A DNA stretch of 64,000 nt from Alviniconcha marisindica (taxonomy: Eukaryota; Mollusca; Gastropoda; Provannidae): NCBI GenBank assembly GCA_018857735.1, contig JABMCL010000994.1, positions 186,501 to 250,500 on the forward strand, in the 5' to 3' direction. Numbering within the stretch: the first letter of the stretch is position 1; every line of letters begins with the position of its first letter. This document shows, piece after piece, positions 36,805 to 48,951 of the stretch. The position numbers and the translations under genes were made by a program. Under the pieces are notes generated by a model. The model ran no database searches, had not been told where the DNA came from, and saw only the letters and a list, made by a program, of their open reading frames with translations.

Positions 36805-37842
36805 TCTTTAGTGCTGTGTAACACTGCCATCGCGAGGTCAAAATTGCTCATTTTCAACTTGTCATATTTGTTTTATTTTGTGAAATCTGTCAATAAAAAT
36901 AACTGTGATGCAAAACATGATCATTTTATGTCCTGAACATGCCCTTATTTTTTGTCTGAATGATATATTGTGAGTTTGGAGAGTTTTAACAAACATCCCA
37001 ATCACTCTTGCACCAAGCGTGGTTCTGACATCGAAAGGCAGAAACATGTGATCCGAAAATGGTTACATTCAGAAATCGCCCTGGAACTTTTACAAGAATA
37101 ACAGACAGACGTCACGTTACTATTTTTAAACAGAGGAATTCCTGTAGATTAACTGGGTACAAAATTGGTTTAAGTTTTTTTTTTTTTTTCTGCATGAAAA
37201 AAAATTGAAAATTAAAAAAAAATTAACCTGAAATTTGCACTGGGAAAGCATGCATACATCGTATTCAAACTAATACTATTTGACAGATGAATTTTCGCTC
37301 TTTAAAACGGTGTGCCGATTGATCCAGAAACTGCTTCTTGTAAAAGTTCCTGTGCAACGGAAATGGCAGACCCCCGTGGATTCCAACAATACATCATGGT
37401 TATGTGCTGTCGAACATGTGTGATTCAGAGAGACACAATTATTTTTATCCTGGGAGATCACGAAAGAAACCTAGATAAGTTTTTGGTTTTAGCGATAGCT
37501 GAATCACTGTCTGACTCATCCTAACTGTATTTTTGTGCAGTTGACATCTATTTGGATACAACTGATGTAAATTCGCTGTCGGCCAATCACTGTTTGAACA
37601 CCATCACGCGATTGTCTTCTCTTGAATATCGGCATGCTTCAAACTTCCATGCATGTAGTTTACCATTCCCCCATAAATCAGAATCGAGCAGAAAGTGATC
37701 TGTAATCAGCCTAGTGTTGGATTAGTCAGGCATGCCCATGCCATGGATGCAATTGTGGGTGTACTATATTCCATGTACATGTGCGTGTGATGTGTGTGTG
37801 AGAGAGAGAGAGTGGGTGTGTGGGTGGGTGGGTGGGGGGGCT

Positions 37843-37873
<31 letters not shown>

Positions 37874-38810
37874 GAGAGAGAGAGAGAGAGAGAGGGGACG
37901 TGTGCATCAGCGGGCACGACATGGCTGTAATCCAAATGCAAAGATGTATACATACTGATAATTATTGTTACCCCTATCAGACTGGGCAGATGGCCTGAAA
38001 TCATTAAAGAATTGTCACTCTCTCTCTCTCTCTCTCCCATCTCTCTCTCTCTCTTTCTCTCTCTCACACACACACACACACAGCTTTTATTGATTTCATG
38101 ATTCTTATCCTGTTTTAAGAATATATATTATGTTTAATAATGCTTATGAAACCAATATTGCTTTTCTATTGTTGCACTCCCTTAAACCATGTAAATCTTT
38201 TATACATGCATGTACATGACTCTTGTTTGTTGTTATTCATGTGTGGCAATCATATTTTCCTTTAAATTAACTCCAGGTTTACCCTAACCTTGCCCCCTGA
38301 TGAGGTTTGATCACTTATTCCTCATCAAGGCATCACAAATCAAACCGAAATGTTAAAACAGTGCAGGATGTCCTAGCCATGAGATGTATATATATACATT
38401 CACACACACAAACACTCATAGGATTGTACACACTTGCGCTGACGGACATACAATACTCCACCACCACCACCACCACCACCACCACCACCAAAAAAAGCAT
38501 AAGGACAAAGGCCAGCCAAGGTTGCATTCTTACTTAACGGACTGAACCAGAAATTTTGCGAAGTCTGTGGGCATCCAAAATGATTCAGCCCAGTCCAGTC
38601 TCAGAAGGCACAAAGTATCAGCATATTTCCCCTTAGGTCTGCTATAGACCATTCCCATGAGAGGAAATTTTAGAGTGCTCTGCCACTGCGAAAGGCGGAA
38701 GTTTGTTGACTGGGACGTTCCAGCGGCTATGGGTAGTCTGCTATCCACCACCTACTGGGTGTCGCCTGAGCGATGATAGTTTCGATCAACTGCAATACTA
38801 AAAAATAACT
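36805..38810. other. CPEB2/3/4: Noncoding intron sequence with microsatellites
   Basis: No recognised coding element. Contains poly-T at 37176-37189, (GA)n with G runs at 37799-37895, (CT)n/(CA)n at 38017-38082, (CCA)10 at 38459-38489 and short stretches with CpG and 'gacgtcac' at 37107-37115. The frames of 60-120 codons through these microsatellites are artefacts. Confidence 0.5.
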
Positions 38811-38812
38811 AC

Positions 38813-38960
38813 CATGGGGAAGGATACTGTGTGTGCTGTATGAACTACAAAGGAAAGGAGGTGGAGGGATGTGAAGTAAAGTTGAACAGATTAACTGCCA
38901 ACAAGAAACAGCGGAAAGTGGTCGCCGCTCAGCGAAACTGGTCAAAACAGTGACAGCATG
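38813..38960 (+). pseudogene. THAP-domain fragment (transposon-derived)
   Basis: An ATG in good context at 38814 reads MGKDTVCAV and stops; one frame over, CMNYKGKEVEGCEVKLNRLT then ANKKQRKVVAAQRNWSK follows. The layout (Met near a C-x2-4-C pair, a hydrophobic block, then K/R-rich 'KQRKxWxAAxxRxNW') is the N-terminal half of a THAP zinc-dependent DNA-binding domain, usual in P and Kolobok transposases and their domesticated relatives. One small deletion breaks the frame after the first cysteines. The C-x2-H half was not found. Independent of the THAP element at 55.3-57.8 kb. Confidence 0.5.
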
Positions 38961-39744
38961 TTTGCCACTATAATCCGTACATTTTTTAATTTATTTTTAC
39001 TATTTTATTTACTTTATTTCGGACAGAATTCTTTCAGTATCCAGATGCTTTTAAAAACTGGGGTGGGGGTGTATATTTAAAGAGGATTCACAACAAAATC
39101 ACCAGCCAAGCCTATGTGCTATCATTACTGTTTCTACGCTACAGACAGGCAGCCTAATCCAGCCTATCAGCAGTTTGCCTTTAATTTATTTTGTAATTTT
39201 TAATTTCTAAATCCTGACCAAAGTCTCCTGCTGGCGCATGTATGCCAACTGTGTTTGAGTGTGTTTGTGCCTTTATATGGCAAATTGTAAATATAAGGTT
39301 TGAGTGAGACAGTGGTGTTGATGACATTTGCTTTTCACTGACAAGTACACATTTAATTATTTTTTCTGTCTAAAACCCCCGGAGTAGTTCAGAATATAGC
39401 TTTTCATATTACACCCACTGCTACTTACTAACATAGTATAAACTGTAAGGAATGTGGCCTGAGCTTTACCTTTTGGCTTCTTGCTTCATTTTTTTCTTCT
39501 TCTTTTTTTCTAGTCAAATTATCAGAATTTCTTTAAACTTAATGAGGTCTTAATCATAACAGTGTACATTACAGCAATATACTGTTTATATCTATACATA
39601 TACTGCTTTTTAGAATCAAGAATATTCAGTTGTCCTCTGTAAACACAGGAAATTCAAATTATGGCCACAAGCAAAATTTACACACACACACACACACATA
39701 CACTATTAGTATTACAGTATGTATATATATATATATATATATAT
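38961..39744. other. CPEB2/3/4: Noncoding with (CA)n and (AT)n tracts
   Basis: No gene recognised. (CA)n at 39679-39698 and (AT)n at 39722-39744 directly abut the left end of the inverted-terminus element that starts at 39745. Confidence 0.5.
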
Positions 39745-42700
39745 GACTAAGTGCCAAAAGGTGGGTCTGCAATGGGTGACTTGGTTGTGCTGAGAATAAA
39801 AGATGTTTAAAAAAATATTTTGTCATGAGTGTGGGTTGAATGTGTGTGAAAATGAATGAGGATATAGCTGAAATAATAGCAGCAGAAATTTTGAAGCGGT
39901 TTGGGAAATATGTCTGATAAAGTGTGATTTTACTGCTGAAATTCAACCACGAAAAACGGACAGTGGTCTGTCGGCGTGGTTTGGTTAAAGAAAACAAGGA
40001 AAAGTTATATTTATCCCAACTGTTATGTTCACAAAAGATCGTTTTACAAGATCCATGCATCAGAAAAACTTCCACTAAATTATGCTATTGTAAAAAGCAT
40101 ATCGAACTTTATTTGATCGGACGTCATCTGTGTTGCAATACGAAATGCGAACTTTCTACAACAGACTGAAAACAACTCTGACCCTTGACATGAGCGGAAG
40201 TGACGTCATATGCACATCAGACTCGCGGTCAGCCACTCGGCAGCTTTGAAAAGATTTAACCAAACAGCTTTTGCTGCATTAACAAAATTTGCTGCAACTC
40301 AGATTTGGTCGCAATATATGACGTCCGATCATCTCACAAGTTGCAAGTGAAAAACTAAAAATTATAGGTTTACACTTGTCAACAAACACAAAGGCACAGC
40401 ATGACACTTCCCGGTCACCTTTGATTTGAATGGTGTGGAAGGAATCGTCTGCTGTGAACATTGAAAGGTATGTCGCAATTATTGTCGTGAGGCTGCCATC
40501 CGACCATTCCTGATGTCCAATCACAATTTTACACCGTTTATTTTATGAAATCAGCTAGTTAATAATTATTTAGATGATCTTTTGTGTTCAGGTTAGAGCG
40601 CAGTAGGACGAAGTGTCGTTTTACGCAACGGGTGAGATTTGCAGTGGTTGACGTTGTGCTAGTATCGCAATGAAGAATTATATTGCAGCATGAGCTCTTG
40701 CTGTAATTTGGTTGTCCGATCACCAGGTGGCGTAAAACTAACTTCCAGTTGCACAGTGCAGACATTTGTTAAATATGACAGTTGCCATCCCAACATTGCA
40801 TAGCGCTTCGTTTGACAAGATCGACCTGTGAAATTGGGGACGGCCAGAAATAATATGAAAAAATTACGAGGATTAAGTCGGTCGGACGTCAGGGTTACCC
40901 CAAAATTTGTTGCTGATGACATTTGACAACTTTTTGTTTAAGTTTCGTAAGGCTACTAAGAGTCATTTACTGATAGTTTAGTAAGTACTCCTAGACTTTT
41001 TATTTTGCTTGTTTGGTTTTAGTTTAGGTTTGATACTTCTAATTTTATTGAATTATTCATTGTATTTTATGGATACATTTTGTTTGTGGATAGGAATTTT
41101 TGTTGATGATGTTTCTCATGTTGGTTGTTATTGCCTTATTATTTCAGACCAATAACTGCTGATATGACCAGGAGTAGGACAAAATTGCCCCTGCTATGAG
41201 TATGACCTTGATCATCAACTCCTCATTCAGTAGCAGCACTGTGCCTGAAGATTGGAGTACCACACTCATCACACCTGTCTTTAAGAATGCTACCATTCAA
41301 AAAAGTTCCGACCAATTTCCTTCACAAGTGTCGTCTGCAACTAGTGCAAGAGCCTCGCATATTGTCATCAGTAGCATCATGCACTAAGACAACATCATCG
41401 TAGCTCCTGAACAACATAGCTTCAGATGTGGTTGCTCATGTCAAACCCAACTCCTTTGCCTAATCACTAAAATCAGTGAACTCGCGCATGACTTTCAGGC
41501 AGGGAAACTGGTAGACCTTGTGGGCTGGACTTCTCCAAGGCCTGCTTCACAAGTTGTCCCATTATGGGATCATCGGTACAACAAACACATGGATCAAGAG
41601 CTTCCTGAGAGATCAACAAGCTGTCATGTTGATGGTATGAGGTCAAACTTTGTCCCATGGGACTCAGAGGTGCCTTAAGGCAGTGTTCTTGGCCCAGAAT
41701 TGTTTGTCCTATACATCAGTGACCTGGCTGCCACAACAGCCTACCTCCAGTCTGAGATTGTTTGAAGATGACACCATCTGTCAGTGCCCCATCTCCACAG
41801 CTGAAGATCAAGCAATACTCCAAAATGATCTAAACAATTTCTTTATGGGTAATGAGAAGGCAGATGGAACAAGTGCTTCCACCTGGACAGATGTGACATC
41901 CGAAGTGTTACTAAAAGCAAGAGGAAACACTACCATGCTCTGCATGGCCAGATGCTCAGGTCAGTCAACAGTACTCACTTCTTGGGTGTCACACTGACCT
42001 CAGACGCCACCTGGGAGACACATCAACATCACCAACAAAGCAAGCAGGACCTTGGGTTCTGGGAATAACCCTGAAGATGGGCTCCTCTTTAGTAAAAGGA
42101 AGGGCCTACAAGGCAGTTGTCACACCAGTCCTGGAATATGCAAGCTCTATCTGGCACCCAAACAACATCAACCTGATCAACCGCCTAGAGTCTGTACAGC
42201 AAAGGCAGCATGGTGGACACCACAGAGATGCTGCAGGATATCCAGTGTCAACAACATGCTGACAACACTAGGTTGACCATATCTCCAACATGGGTGCAGG
42301 AAAGCAAGACTGGTGAACTTTTATAAGTTCCACCATCACCATGGCTCCATAGCCACTGACACCAAGTGAATACCAGGTGACTATTCCAGTATCACAAGAG
42401 CCCATCATTCCCATTCCCTGTTATACCCAGTGCCCCCTGTCAAGTGTCATACTGACTACAGGAAATTCTCCTTTTTCCCAATGCAATCAAGGATTGGAAT
42501 GACCTCACTGAGGATGTGGCTGCTGCGCCCACCCTTGAGACTTTTTGTTCACGTCTTCCAAAATCAGTACCTTCGGAGTAGGCCATGCCCCCCAAGTAAG
42601 TAGTGTTGAATGATGGCTAGGGCTGTGCCGGTCAGGGTTTGCCCCTGGCGAGCAGCTGGATTGACCTAGTTGGAGATGTGAAATACACAAAATTCAATGT

Positions 42701-43740
42701 TGTTTCTTGTTTGTTTGTAAGAGTTTTTCTTTTTCTTAGTGCTGTGCTGTTTGGTGTGCTTTCTCTTGGAACATTCAAGGTGCAGTTTCTTTTTATACTG
42801 TAGGAGGTGGTATGGTGTTTTAGACTTCTGTTAATGTTGTTTTTTTTGACTGAAGTATGAGATAGCCAGTCAGAAGTGCTCAACAGGGTTACAATGCTAT
42901 AATTACAAGCCAACTGTATGTAATGCCTATCAAAAAGGAAGTTGCATACAGTACTCTGGATCTAGGTACATACTACTTTACTACATTATGTGTATTTTTA
43001 TAGCTGAAGAGAAAGTTTAATGTTGTCAAGTCTTATGACTGTCGCAAGCTGATATTCGACATTTTATGATTCTGCAGTAAAACTAAAAGCCAACAATCAT
43101 AAGCTGAATGTTTTTACATTTGTAGTTGAAGAGACATGTAGAATCTTCAATAATTATTGCACTGTCAAGTCACATTTATGACATTGTCATACTTTGCTGT
43201 AATGCTGATGTTTGACACTTCGTGTAGTTTTTTTGTGCTATGTCAAGAAAAGAAACAAATTCCTCAAAACTGACTTTCCAGTGTGTCTGTTACCTAGCTA
43301 GAATGTCTGAATGGCAGAATGGATGAAACTTTGTGTTTTTTGTCAGAAAGAAAAGGTAAAATATTTAATTATGTCGGATGTCAGGTATTGCGACAAACAG
43401 TACATGTAAATATTTTTTGTAAGAAGTCAGGCTGCAATAAATTTATTTGAAAATACTTATGAGGACATCCTTAATCTGTTTAAAGTGGTTGGGAATAAAA
43501 ATAATAATTTACCAGCCATACAGTAGCACTTTTGTGTCGCAATCCCTGACATCCGACATAATACACTTTTCATCTTTCAAAGCTCATTTTCTCAAAAACT
43601 AATAAAGTCGTTATCTTCCACTTTGAAGTGATGATTATATATAGTATACATTTTAAAAACCTACTTCTTTTTACTTTATTTCATACTTTTTTTGTGACCT
43701 ACTGTGTCCTCTTTTCATGCACACCTTTTGGCACTTAGTC
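39745..43740. mobile_element. Candidate DNA transposon with 19-bp inverted termini and subterminal motifs
   Basis: The left end 'gactaagtgccaaaaggtg' (39745-39763) is the exact reverse complement of 43722-43740, and both ends sit in (AT)n, consistent with a TA target. Inside, a motif of the form TCGGAYGTCA followed about 10 bp later by TTGCGA recurs: plus at 40117-40140, minus at 40308-40330, a partial minus copy at 40471-40505, a partial plus copy at 40882-40892, plus at 43373-43394 and minus at 43535-43558. The last two form an inverted pair. No transposase frame was recognised; the only coding matter is a LINE inserted at about 41160-42600. It therefore looks non-autonomous, and I cannot assign a superfamily. 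Confidence 0.6.
41160..42600 (+). pseudogene. LINE reverse transcriptase remnant (Jockey/CR1-like), heavily decayed
   Basis: Fragments in order: TLIINSSFSSSTVPEDWSTT then LITPVFKN (motif 1 region), FRCGCSCQTQLL, a 'GSVLGPELFVLYISDLA' block (motif B and following), LGVTLTSDATWETH, 'CHTSPGICKLYLAPKQHQPD'-type 'VTPVLEYASSIWHPNNINLI' (42089-42160), and at the end 'FPNAIKDWNDLTEDVAAAPT' then LETFCSRLP. These are typical of arthropod and mollusc LINE polyproteins. Motif A and the YADD are not readable. Dozens of stops and shifts show age. It lies inside the inverted-terminus element, so it is younger than it unless the two ends are unrelated. Confidence 0.8.

Positions 43741-43782
<42 letters not shown>
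43741..43782. repeat. (AT)n then (AC)n microsatellite
   Basis: Mirror of the (CA)n-(AT)n tract found just outside the left end of the element at 39745, as expected if one microsatellite was split by its insertion. Confidence 0.9.
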
Positions 43783-44290
43783 TCTGCTAAAATATGCAAA
43801 TCAGTTTGGATACAGGTTAAAAATACAGCTATTAAGACACGCGCAGACCCATACATCTATCTCTTGCTTACACACCCACATAACAACACCTCCCCAACCC
43901 ACCCCACACCCTCCCCCCTCCCAGTGGGACCCACACACATATATATACACAACTGGTATCCATGTATGCATTCTACTTATTTTAAAATTAATATACAAAT
44001 AAATACAGCCACAGATTAAGAGTACAACAATTAAAACAACACACATACCCGCACGCATACACAAGCATGCATAGTGCTTTAAAAAAAGAAAAAATGCAAT
44101 TCACAAAATGCAGTGCTCACATAGTGATTGGTGTAGTTTTGTGGTTTTACATTTTGTTCGTGATATTTTCAGTTTCATTCATATGTGTGCTTCTGTGTAA
44201 CTGACAAGTAACTGTGAATAAATCATTAAATGTCTACTTGATTTTTATTACCATTTATGAACAGTTTTGTTAAATAACCAAGGAAAGATA
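43783..44290. other. CPEB2/3/4: Noncoding, C- and A-rich stretch
   Basis: Pyrimidine-rich 'ccaccccacaccctcccccc' and many CA-containing phrases; no coding similarity. Confidence 0.5.
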
Positions 44291-44294
44291 TTGA

Positions 44295-44392
44295 CCTGAA
44301 CTGATTTTGCTTCCTCTTTTAAAGCTGTCCTCATAAAACACCTGCTCAAAAACTATTTTTAAACCTCTCTTCATTGTCTTTATTTCACATAA

Positions 44393-44447
<55 letters not shown>

Positions 44448-44450
44448 GTA
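44295..44450 (+). mobile_element. LINE 3' end fragment with (GT)n tail
   Basis: The peptide-level phrase 'SSFKAVLIKHLLKNYF' at 44316-44360 matches the ORF2 C-terminus also seen at 51158-51199 ('SSFKATLKTHLFNNYF'), followed after some 35-40 bp of UTR by (GT)24 at 44396-44446. Both copies end in GT repeats, so the GT tract is probably part of or nucleated at the LINE 3' end. Only the last 3% of the element is present, the usual 5' truncation. Confidence 0.7.
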
Positions 44451-44464
44451 AATCACTGCACACC

Positions 44465-45584
44465 CATTTTATATCTTTATTATTAACATTACTAACTGAA
44501 TTAAGCTTATCATAAGTAGTCCATACATATTCAAAGTGTTAATATACATCTTTACAAGTCTATAATAATGTGATGGTGAAGAAATTGCAAATTGTACAAA
44601 TCTCCCTCTCCTCCTCAACTCCCTCCTCTCTCCCTCTCTCTGGCTCAGTGTTATGAGAAAAAATCTTCTTCCACTCACTTTGTTCAGATGGTTAATTGGA
44701 TCAGTCATAATGAGAAATGTATTGCAAACTATTTCAGTGTCTGGGTACTTGTACTTCTAGTAAACAGTTCAAGTCCCTGGCTTGTAACTCACAAAATTAA
44801 ATGCAGAAGCAGCAAAATATTGCCATACAGTACATAATTTCAAAATAAATGGGACAAGAACTGAAGGTTTATCTAGTAGTCGTTCTCTGACATTGTACAT
44901 TCTACGTACTCATCCTTCATGAGAATTTATATAGACAAACTGATAAGCAATGCCATTAGTTAAAATGCTGGTTAGGTTGGCTGTTGATGAATTAACTTTA
45001 TGAATTAATTTGTCAATGCTGGCAGTCATGTGTGATTATTTCTTTCACTTATTGTAAGCTGAACATTTCCCACCCTTCTTTGAGTAGCTGTGCTCACTGT
45101 CTTTGAAGGAATCACTAGTCAAGCAGCTTAGGATCACATTCAAAAGACTCATATCTTGAGTCTAACATTGTGTGTGCGTGTGTGTGTGTGTGAGGCTAAT
45201 TTTACAAATAAACATATGATTTTAAATGTAGTCTTAGATAATAAATTATACTTGAGATGCGAACTGATTTGATCAAACTGTATCATTAGTTACAGTGAGG
45301 CAGCATGGTCTTCAGTGCTGCATTTATGTGTAATACTTGGTTGTTGCTAAACTATTATGAGTTGCGCCTGTTTCTGTGTGTGTTTATTGTGAGTACAGCA
45401 GCTGTTTACCTGTGCGTTTAATATGAATATGCCTGTTGACCTGTCTTTATACTTTTGTCTATTCTTATTCTCTCTCTCTCTCTCTTTGTTAATTTTCTTT
45501 ATTATATATATAATTATATTTCATTTTCATCAGTATTTATATTTACGTTTACTTCTATGTTTTCTTTCTTTGTGAGTTTTCTTA

Positions 45585-45618
<34 letters not shown>

Positions 45619-46742
45619 CACTTATTTACTTCCTCTTCTTCTGCTTCCCTCTCTCTCTCTCTCTAAATGATGCCTGTAATTTTATATTTACTCATCAGTA
45701 AGTTAGTAACTTAGTAAGGACTAGTAGTTAGACTGGTTTTTGACTGAACTACAATCCTTGTAAAATAAAGTTTTCAAGTTCAAGTTCTCTCTTCTCTCCC
45801 TTTTGAAGCCCGTCTGATGAAACCGCTCCTCATTGTGGGAAAATAAAGTATGATATATTACAACGGACAAGTTCTGCCTTTGTGCTCCTGACCAGCTGTC
45901 CATTTTTCTTAAACCATGTTTTTTAATCTAAAAATTAATGTTCGCCAAGTGAAATGACAGTGCACTCGCTGCTGTTGAACAGCAACCAGACGTCCCACTC
46001 GGCATGGGGCTATACTCGTACCAAACTCCTGCCTCGCTTGTGGGAATGGTCTATGGAGGAGCTGTAGAACTTTGTACTCGATTCTGACTGGTTGTCGCTG
46101 TGCGACCAAGGAATAAACAAAAGGGGTCTATTCCATACAACACCTCAAAGTCACACTAATCTACAACATGGACAGACTAACAATGTAGTGCTGAGTTTGC
46201 ACAGGTGATCTGCAGTCATGCTCCAACAGTTAATCTTATTAAAAACAAATTCATGCTGGGTTCAGTGTACTTCAGCATCAGTACTGACGCAACATGAAAA
46301 AAGCAGTGATCCTCAGGATGCTGCAGACTACTGGCAAAGCAACCCTAATAAGTGATATGCAGGAAACCCTGGGTGAGATTTCTGCAAAAACATTTTACTC
46401 TTAGTTTGGAACAGCATGTTACCTGTGCATGCTCTCCCAGATTCCAAATTTGATGCCCTTGTTCATATTAAAGTACTCACACAAAAATATGGAGCCCTGA
46501 CAGTGACACAAACATTTCCAAATTTGATCAAACTGTGTGTGTTGTGTTTGTCCCCCCCCCCCCCCCCCTCCCCAAACAAGGATACCCTTAGAATTTTTTT
46601 TAAGAGGATGAAAATATCCCATTAAACTGCAAGACAGGGCCCGATGATTCTTGCACACCAGCTTGCTTCTGGACCAGACGCATTTGGCCAAAACCTTTCC
46701 CGGCCATCCAGATCAGTTTTCTATAACATGGTCCGGCCTGGA
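44465..46742. other. CPEB2/3/4: Noncoding intron sequence
   Basis: No gene recognised. Contains short (GT)n at 45173-45192, (CT)n at 45470-45486 and 45650-45664, (AT)n at 45587-45611 and a poly-C run at 46551-46568. A GC-richer island at 45940-46110 has no recognisable frame; its phrase 'gggaatggtctatgg' is the inverse of 'atagaccattccca' at 38644, hinting at a shared repeat. Confidence 0.45.
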
Positions 46743-46789
46743 CATTACTGACCAAGCACCCTGCTCCATCAAGCCCAGTAATTTGTTCT
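46743..46789. repeat. 47-bp perfect direct repeat, copy 1
   Basis: Begins 'cattactgaccaagcaccct' and ends 'cagtaatttgttct'. Identical base for base to 47400-47446, 657 bp away, although the flanking sequences differ. Confidence 0.97.
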
Positions 46790-47399
46790 GTCGTGACTTT
46801 GGAAAAACGAAACTGAATCAGATGCAGGAAGTCAGATCTGGCCTGATTCTGGCTGCATGCTAGCCGTAATGGTCATAACTGGCCATAACCAAAATGCTTC
46901 CGAATCAGATCCACTATGTTTATTGGGAGCTTTTAGTCTGCTCAAACTTAGTCAAAACAATACAAAATTTCAGTATAATAATGATAGACACAAGAATAAT
47001 AAGACAGCACAACACACACATACATGCACACGCACATACACAGAAACACACACACGCACACTGATGGAACATGACAGATTATAGTGGAGCTGGTGAAGGA
47101 GTAACAAATCATGTGGCAAGTGAACCTTTTGGCATGATTTGTCATCACCTGAGAAGAAAAAAATGGAGTCAGTGCATCAAATTCAACTCTTTTGTGTCAT
47201 CTTGACGACAAAACATGCTGGTATAACAAAATGTGCCACAACAGGGTGTTTTCCAGTGTGTCTTCAAGAACATGCAAGCTCTTTCGACACAACTATTTTC
47301 AAGTCATTTTTGTCATGTGCTGTTCTGTTGTCTGCTATTGTATCTTTGCACATGACACAATATTGCAACACCTGCACCCTGCTCGGATGATTGACTGGG

Positions 47400-47446
47400 C
47401 ATTACTGACCAAGCACCCTGCTCCATCAAGCCCAGTAATTTGTTCT
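47400..47446. repeat. 47-bp perfect direct repeat, copy 2
   Basis: Second copy of the repeat at 46743. It lies in the intron only about 160 bp from the 3' (donor) end of the CPEB RRM2 exon. Confidence 0.97.
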
Positions 47447-47604
47447 TTAGTGACAGAATGCAGTGACTGTCAGCTATTGGAGGTTAAAAATGAGGCGTCT
47501 TGTCTTGCGTGTGCCGACTGGCTAGTTACATCTCTCACTAGGTGACACATTAATTGTACTGCTATGGGAGAGAAAATTAAATAGGAAAAACAGAAGCAAC
47601 CTAC

Positions 47605-47786
47605 CCTTTTGTCAATATCACCATGTTGCAGTTGCACAAATCTGGCGCTGATGGCAGCAATGTAACTCTGCTGGTTGGAAAAGGCAACACGGCCAGCACC
47701 TTTAGGATACTTCAGCTCTGGGTCTGTGTCGATGCCAGCATAGCACACACCTCCATACAGTCGGTCCATGATCATCGCCAATTCCA
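47605..47786 (-). CDS. CPEB2/3/4: CPEB2/3/4-class protein, RRM2 exon
   Basis: This 182-nt internal exon encodes ELAMIMDRLYGGVCYAGIDT, DPELKYPKGAGRVAFSNQQS and YIAAISARFVQLQHGDIDKR, preceded by two bases that complete a Val codon. It is the body of RRM2, including the RNP1-like GAGRVAFSN strand that contacts RNA. The minus-strand acceptor is TTACAG before position 47786 and the donor GTAGGT follows 47605; entry is in phase 1 and exit in phase 0, matching both neighbouring exons. The sequence is close to identical to what is known of animal CPEB2/3/4 proteins, as expected for a strongly constrained domain. No lesion is seen. Confidence 0.97.
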
Positions 47787-48189
47787 CTGTAACATCAATA
47801 TTTTATACATTTGTGGCTCATAAACTGCACAACAGCTCATGCTCAAAAACATGCACACACACAATCAGAGAGCAGGGCTCCCCCAAAACACATAGAATAA
47901 CACAGACTGCTCAAAGGCAACATGTTTTGAAGCTGCCAAATGAGTTTCATCCCCTGAACATACTCCCTTCAGAGCTATTTCAATATAGTGCTTGTGCCCT
48001 AACAGTAACAGTCTGCAGAATGATGCCAATTTGAGCCAAGATCTAATGCAGAAGAAAAAGATAATTTAAAAGGCTTCACTGCTTTAAGCAAAAATCATTT
48101 CTCTTTCTCTTTGTGGTCATAAATATATTCCAAGACAGAATCTTTCCCTTTATTCCACCGTTTAGTCAAAATGGGGTGGTGGTGGTGAT

Positions 48190-48207
48190 GTGGGGGGGGG
48201 GGGGGGT
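48190..48207. repeat. Poly-G homopolymer
   Basis: About 15-16 G in a row after 'ggtggtggtgatgtgg'. Confidence 0.9.
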
Positions 48208-48826
48208 AAATCCATCTCCACTCAGGCATTCATCCCCACCCCCACTTCCACCTATCCACTGCCCTACTGAAAGAAAAATACGCACGCACACACGCACGCA
48301 CGCACGCACACACACACTAACACTTTAAACTCATAATTCACAGCAGTAAGGACAACCCCATACAAATTTCACTTGTGAACTGGCATTGTTGAAGAATGAA
48401 ATTAATAGAGATATATGACCCATTCTCAAAAAGTGAGATTGGTAGATGCTGGAGTGTTTGCCACCAAAGTATTAATTTTGTAGATTACTGATGTTTCTTC
48501 AAATGTGCAGCATAACTAACCACATAATAAAGTAACCACATAATAAAGATAATCTGAAGAAAAAAAAAGATATGTGTTTGATTTGTGCGTGTCTTGCTGA
48601 ACAAAAATTTGAAAAAACACACCTGAAATTCAGCTGCTAAAATGTGACGTGCACCGTGTACAGTGTAATAGGCAAAGAAACCACAGAAAGTGACAGAAAA
48701 AAAGGGAAACAAATTCAGAATACAACAATTAATATCTTACGTGTTTAATGTGTCATAGAAATATTTATTTAAAAAAAAGAAAAAAGGTTGCTGATTGATA
48801 AAAACATTGTTGTGGTCAACGTATTT

Positions 48827-48951
48827 GCAAAATTCTTAATGTATTTACTGGCCTCAGAAATGAGACTTTTTTGGCACTGGGACTGATTGCAAAATTCTTA
48901 AGTTATTTACTCGCCTCAGAAACGAGACAATATTTTGGCACTGGGACTGAT
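48827..48951. repeat. 62-bp tandem duplication
   Basis: Two adjacent units beginning 'gcaaaattcttaa' and ending 'tggcactgggactgat', with several substitutions and a small indel between them. Confidence 0.95.

Larger units (their letters stand above)
31103..47604 (-). other. CPEB2/3/4: CPEB intron between RRM2 and ZZ exons (16.5 kb)
   Basis: Bounded on the minus strand by the donor GTAGGT at 47604 and the acceptor CAG ending at 31103. It is almost wholly composed of transposon debris and microsatellites described separately. Sub-stretches with nothing recognised are 31103-31960, 32610-33075, 36805-38010, 38960-39670 and 44465-46740. Confidence 0.95.

Noticed and set aside
37726..38079. Minus-strand 117-codon frame with Ser/Leu and Arg/Glu runs
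   Set aside because: Made of GA and CT microsatellites; no complexity outside them.
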